The notes under the pieces: generated by a model | What the model was told of the DNA's origin: nothing | Database searches by the model: none | What the model saw: only the letters and a program-made list of their open reading frames with translations | In this document: positions 60,632 through 64,000 of the stretch, piece by piece | Layout of the letters: each line of letters begins with the position of its first letter | Position numbering within the stretch: the stretch's first letter is position 1 | NCBI RefSeq assembly: GCF_002368115.1 | Contig: NZ_AP018316.1 | Location: forward strand, 3,730,304-3,794,303 | Direction: 5' to 3' | DNA: 64,000 bases | From: Dolichospermum compactum NIES-806 | GTDB taxonomy: Bacteria; Cyanobacteriota; Cyanobacteriia; Cyanobacteriales; Nostocaceae | Translations under genes and position numbers: made by a program

Positions 60632-62317
60632 CTAACTACCAGAGGCGAGTTTAAAGCCTTCGGCGATTGGGCCTAGAGCTAGAACAGGGAAGAATGTGAG
60701 GATGCCTAAAATTAGGGTGACACCAGCAGTAATGCCAGTAAATAGCAGAGAATCTGTTTTCAAAGTTCCCCGACTTGCTGGACTGGCTTGTTTTTTAGAC
60801 ATACTATCAGCTAAGAGAAGTAGGGCAATAATGGGTATATAACGTCCTAGGAAAATACTGACAGTTGTACTTAAGTTCCACCATAATGTGCTGTCATTTA
60901 ATCCTTCTAAGCCAGAACCGTTATTGGCTGAGGCTGAGGCGTATTCATAAACTACTTGGGAAATTCCATGAAAACTTGGGTTACTAATTCCCGACAAGGA
61001 TATAGGATAAGCTAAAGCTATGGAACTGGGAATTAAAATCATCATGGGGTGAATTAATAGCACTACACTAGCTAGAATAATTTCCCATTTTTCAATTTTG
61101 CGCCCAAAAATTTCTGGTGTGCGCCCTACCATTAAACCGGTGATAAAAACGGTGAGCATCAGATAAATGAAGAGATAAGCTGTTCCTATGCCTTGTCCTC
61201 CCCAAATTATTTGTAAAAATAGGTTGAATAAGGTAGAAAATGTGCCACTGGGCATGAGGGAATCGTGCATTCCGTTAACAGCACCGCACATAGTGGCTGT
61301 GGTTGTAACTGCCCATAATGCGGTTTGCGCCCAATCAAATCTGACTTCTTTGCCTTCTAAGTTGGGTAATTCTAAGCGCAAGGCATTGTTAATGAGCGGA
61401 TTTCCTTGTAATTCTCCTGTGGCTGTAACGCCAATAAGAACGACAAAGATGATAAACACCATTGAAAATAATAGCCAGGCTTGTTTGAGGTTATTGGCAA
61501 ATACTCCGTAGGTGTAAATTAGGGAGGTGGGGATAGCCAACATGGCGATGATTTCTATTAGGTTAGAAGCGCCATTGGGATTTTCAAAAGGATGAGCGGA
61601 ATTAGCGGTAAAAAAGCCGCCACCATTTTCTCCTAACATTTTGATCATTTCCCAGGATGCTACTGGACCTCTGGCTATGTACTGGATTCTCCCTTCTAAG
61701 GTTTCTACTAATATGGTTTGGGCTAGGGTTTGAGGTACTCCGGCGATGATGAGAGCGATCGCCCCCACAATAGATAAAGGTAATAATATCCTAGTGATAG
61801 CCTGGGTAAAATCTACATAAAAATTCCCCAATTTTCTCCCTGTTAACCCCCGAATAAAGGCAATTCCCACTACTAAACCACTAGCTGCTGAGGTAAACAT
61901 TAAAAAACCTAAAGCTGATGTTTGGCTAAAATAACTAAAGGTATTTTCTGTGGTGTAGTGTTGTTGGTCGGTATTGGTCAGGAAGGAAATTGTGGTATGT
62001 AGTAATAAATCCCATCTCATCCTCCCCAGTCCGTTGGGATTCCAGGGGAGAAATTTCTGATAATAAAGCAGCGCATAAACTCCCACACCCATGACTAAGT
62101 TACTGCATAGTAAGGCGCGGATATACTGCCAACCCGTCATATCATTTTTTTTACCCACACCTCCTAAAATATAAATTATTGCCTCTAGGGGCTTCATTAC
62201 AGGATCAAGGATTGTCCTTTCTCCCAAAAAAACACGAGCTATGTATTTCCCTAGTATAGGCGTAATGAATACGACAATACACAGCGTTAAAGCAATTTGT
62301 AAAAAACCTTGACTCAT
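60632..62317 (-). CDS. kdpA: Potassium-transporting ATPase channel subunit A
   Basis: 561 aa, about ten transmembrane helices. Potassium selectivity-filter-like segments include TTTATMCGAVNGMHDSLMP and GENGGGFFTANSAHPFENP. First gene of kdpABC, 109 bp before kdpB. No kdpD or kdpE is in the window, so the sensor must be elsewhere or absent. Confidence 0.97.
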   Translation of the reverse strand: MSQGFLQIALTLCIVVFITPILGKYIARVFLGERTILDPVMKPLEAIIYILGGVGKKNDMTGWQYIRALLCSNLVMGVGVYALLYYQKFLPWNPNGLGRMRWDLLLHTTISFLTNTDQQHYTTENTFSYFSQTSALGFLMFTSAASGLVVGIAFIRGLTGRKLGNFYVDFTQAITRILLPLSIVGAIALIIAGVPQTLAQTILVETLEGRIQYIARGPVASWEMIKMLGENGGGFFTANSAHPFENPNGASNLIEIIAMLAIPTSLIYTYGVFANNLKQAWLLFSMVFIIFVVLIGVTATGELQGNPLINNALRLELPNLEGKEVRFDWAQTALWAVTTTATMCGAVNGMHDSLMPSGTFSTLFNLFLQIIWGGQGIGTAYLFIYLMLTVFITGLMVGRTPEIFGRKIEKWEIILASVVLLIHPMMILIPSSIALAYPISLSGISNPSFHGISQVVYEYASASANNGSGLEGLNDSTLWWNLSTTVSIFLGRYIPIIALLLLADSMSKKQASPASRGTLKTDSLLFTGITAGVTLILGILTFFPVLALGPIAEGFKLASGS

Positions 62318-62654
62318 GTAGTTTGCACTCTATTCAACTGAATTTCTAAGTAGGTTGGCGTTAAAAATTGTCGTTATGGTAAGGGAACAGGGAACAGGGA
62401 ACAGGAAAGAGGTTTTAGTTATAGTAACGGTCAAGGTGGTTAGGACATGAATTGTTCGTGTCAACGTACCGTAGGTATTCATGAAACTCCGTTCACAACA
62501 GGTTTTTACTCCTGACTCAGTGACTCCTGCCATAACACTCAACAATAATGCCTAAATTACTAATAAATTGAATTTTTAGTGATTGGATGATTTTTCATAC
62601 TACCTAAATCAATATAGTAGAGAATTAAATATTAACCCAGCGACTTGATAAACT
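62318..62654. other. Intergenic region between kdpA and the DUF1995 gene
   Basis: Divergent promoters for the kdp operon and the gene at 62655. Contains GGGAACAGGGAACAGG heptads. A 71-codon minus-strand ORF here has no protein character. Confidence 0.5.
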
Positions 62655-63389
62655 ATGGCTGAACTACCAAAAACCTTAGAAGATGCGATCGCTCAATCTT
62701 GTGAAGCGGTAAAATCAGCTTTAGCTGATGGTATAACTCGGATTCAGGTTGAGTTATTATTTCCCGAACTCAAATTTATGACGGTTGCAGAACAATTTCT
62801 CCCCCAATTTACTGAATACGAATCTCGTCTCAAAGTCTTCTTTGCTGATGCCGGTGCGGCTGCTTTAGCCCGTCGTGATTGGACAGATGCACAATTCAAA
62901 ATTTCCGATATTGGTACTGGTAGGGCTGCATCCCTAGAAGCAAAAATTCAGCCAGAGGATGAAATTTTCCTATTTATCGCCCCCACCTCCGTAGAAGTCC
63001 CACAATTAGAAAAGCTGTGTGAACTGATCGGCGATCGCCCTACAATCATGTTAACACCACGACTAGAAGATTCTAGTATCGTTGGTATCGGTTATACAGC
63101 CAGAGAAACCCGTCGTCGCTTCATTAGTACCATCGAATCTTGTTACTATATCCGTCCCGTAGATGATGAATCTGCCCTGTTCCGTTGCTACCCTGGACAA
63201 TGGGAAGTATGGCAAGAAATAGAAAACGAATATCAAAAAATTGTTGAACTCTCCAAAAAACCCTCCGGTGACGAATTAGACGCAATTCTTATGGGAGGAC
63301 AAACGGCAAACACTACGGACGCTACACCCACCAAAAAACCTAGTGTGTTTAAGAGTTTGCAACGGTTTATCAAGGCTTTAAGCAATTAA
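62655..63389 (+). CDS. DUF1995-family protein
   Basis: 244 aa. LPKTLEDAIAQSCEAVKSAL, RIQVELLFPELKFMTVAEQF and IFLFIAPTSVEVPQLEKLCE are typical; the family includes the plant LPA3 protein, implicated in photosystem II accumulation. No signal peptide; a Ser/Thr/Lys-rich C-terminal tail. Complete; followed by the tandem repeat array. Confidence 0.85.
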   Translation: MAELPKTLEDAIAQSCEAVKSALADGITRIQVELLFPELKFMTVAEQFLPQFTEYESRLKVFFADAGAAALARRDWTDAQFKISDIGTGRAASLEAKIQPEDEIFLFIAPTSVEVPQLEKLCELIGDRPTIMLTPRLEDSSIVGIGYTARETRRRFISTIESCYYIRPVDDESALFRCYPGQWEVWQEIENEYQKIVELSKKPSGDELDAILMGGQTANTTDATPTKKPSVFKSLQRFIKALSN

Positions 63390-63426
63390 GATCACACCGT
63401 AGAGGCAAACCCCCTGTGGTTGCCCA

Positions 63427-64000
63427 GTGAATTGGGGTAGGCACGGGGGCGCTACCCGATTAATTGGGGTAGGCACGGGGGCGCCGATGAATTGGGGTAG
63501 GCACGGGGGCGCTACCCCTACATTCAATCCCAATCTTTTGTATAATTTATTGCCCAATGAATTGGGGTAGGCACGGGGGCGCCGATGAATTGGGGTAGGC
63601 ACGGGGGCGCCGATGAATTGGGGTAGGCACGGGGGCGCCGAATGAATTGGGGTAGGCACGGGGGCGCTACCCCTACATTCAATCCCAATCTTTTGTATAA
63701 TTTATTTCCCAATGAATTGGGGTAGGCACGGGGGCGCTACCCCTACATTCAATCCCAATCTTTTGTATAATTTATTTCCCAATGAATTGGGGTAGGCACG
63801 GGGGCGCTACCCCTACATTCAATCCCAATCTTTTGTATAATTTATTTCCCAATGAATTGGGGTAGGCACGGGGGCGCTACCCCTACATTCAATCCCAATC
63901 TTTTATAATTTATTGCCCAGTGAATTGGGGTAGGCACGGGGGCACTACCCGATTAATTGGGGTAGGCACGGGGCACTACCCGATTAATTGGGGTAGGCAC
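63427..64000. repeat. Tandem repeat array (70-bp and about 30-bp units) reaching the window edge
   Basis: At least a dozen copies of AATTGGGGTAGGCACGGGGG. Long units of exactly 70 bp start at 63711, 63781 and 63851 and include GCTACCCCTACATTCAATCC and TTTTGTATAATTTATT. Short units of about 30 bp contain only the GC-rich part. Each long unit can form a GGGGTAG / CTACCCC hairpin. Minus-strand ORFs across it are simply repeats of PTPIHRRPRAYPNS. Confidence 0.92.

Noticed and set aside
62330..62545. 71-codon ORF upstream of kdpA
   Set aside because: Mostly heptad-repeat-derived sequence without protein character.
63378..63712. Two minus-strand ORFs over the terminal repeats
   Set aside because: They translate the DNA repeat (PTPIHRRPRAYPNS) and have no independent start signal or protein character.
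63427..64000. Repeat array as a CRISPR locus
   Set aside because: Units are 70 bp or about 30 bp with no unique spacers between identical repeats; the intervening sequence is itself repeated.

Overview
The window is chromosomal DNA from a filamentous, probably heterocyst-forming cyanobacterium of the Anabaena/Dolichospermum/Nostoc group. The support is the photosynthesis genes ndhN, psbZ and nblA, many HIP1 octamers (GCGATCGC, for example near 8048, 9032, 13817, 17178, 22388, 23554 and 37995), heptad STRR repeats of the TTGTCAG type between ribosomal genes, and low-GC accessory DNA full of small palindromic elements. No species can be named from sequence reading alone.

Layout. 1-3592 (minus) is the 5' part of a large DUF4347-subtilisin-Calx-beta protein that runs off the left edge. 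3.9-8.4 kb holds an NB-ARC protein without its expected repeat tail, an M48-like protein lacking its zinc ligands, an intact IS4-family element with a 9-bp target duplication, and a ROK/polyphosphate glucokinase. 8.4-10.9 kb holds a 219-bp MITE, a 2TM protein and a cluster of decayed and intact toxin-antitoxin genes. 10.9-28.9 kb (all minus) is the cyanobacterial ribosomal super-operon rplC-rplD-rplW-rplB-rpsS-rplV-rpsC-rplP-rpmC-rpsQ-rplN-rplX-rplE-rpsH-rplF-rplR-rpsE-rplO-secY-adk-infA-rpmJ-rpsM-rpsK-rpoA-rplQ-truA-rplM-rpsI-rpmE-prfA.

29.7-41 kb carries ndhN, Uma2 and ATPase genes, a kinase-FGE fusion, two DUF29 loci (one dead), an unassigned ATPase plus 161-aa two-gene cassette, a proA-type gene, tRNA-Gly(GCC), ribH and psbZ. 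41.4-51.1 kb has the 899-aa fused A-adding tRNA nucleotidyltransferase, three Uma2 genes (two a recent tandem pair), an xisI remnant, brnTA, a single-chain type ISP-like restriction-modification protein without a helicase, and an orphan hicB. This stretch reads as a defence/mobile-gene region. 51.5-64 kb returns to core functions: DUF6825, an ABC1 kinase, a PP2C phosphatase, nblA with an NtcA-type site upstream, a frameshifted gene, anmK, kdpABC and a DUF1995 gene. It ends in an array of 70-bp tandem repeats cut by the right edge.

The genes fall into three working groups: translation and export (ribosomal operon, secY, infA, prfA, cca, tRNA), photosynthesis and stress (ndhN, psbZ, nblA, kdp, ABC1 kinase), and a mobile/defence layer. 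The most informative unusual features are the DUF4347 domain that has lost its His/Cys dyad beside an intact subtilisin triad, a MITE whose interior is inverted between two copies with identically oriented flanks, two 219-bp MITE copies with clear 11-12 bp target duplications, genes whose ends or upstream regions come from repeats, and the unassigned ATPase cassette at 35.9-37.6 kb. No CRISPR array was found.
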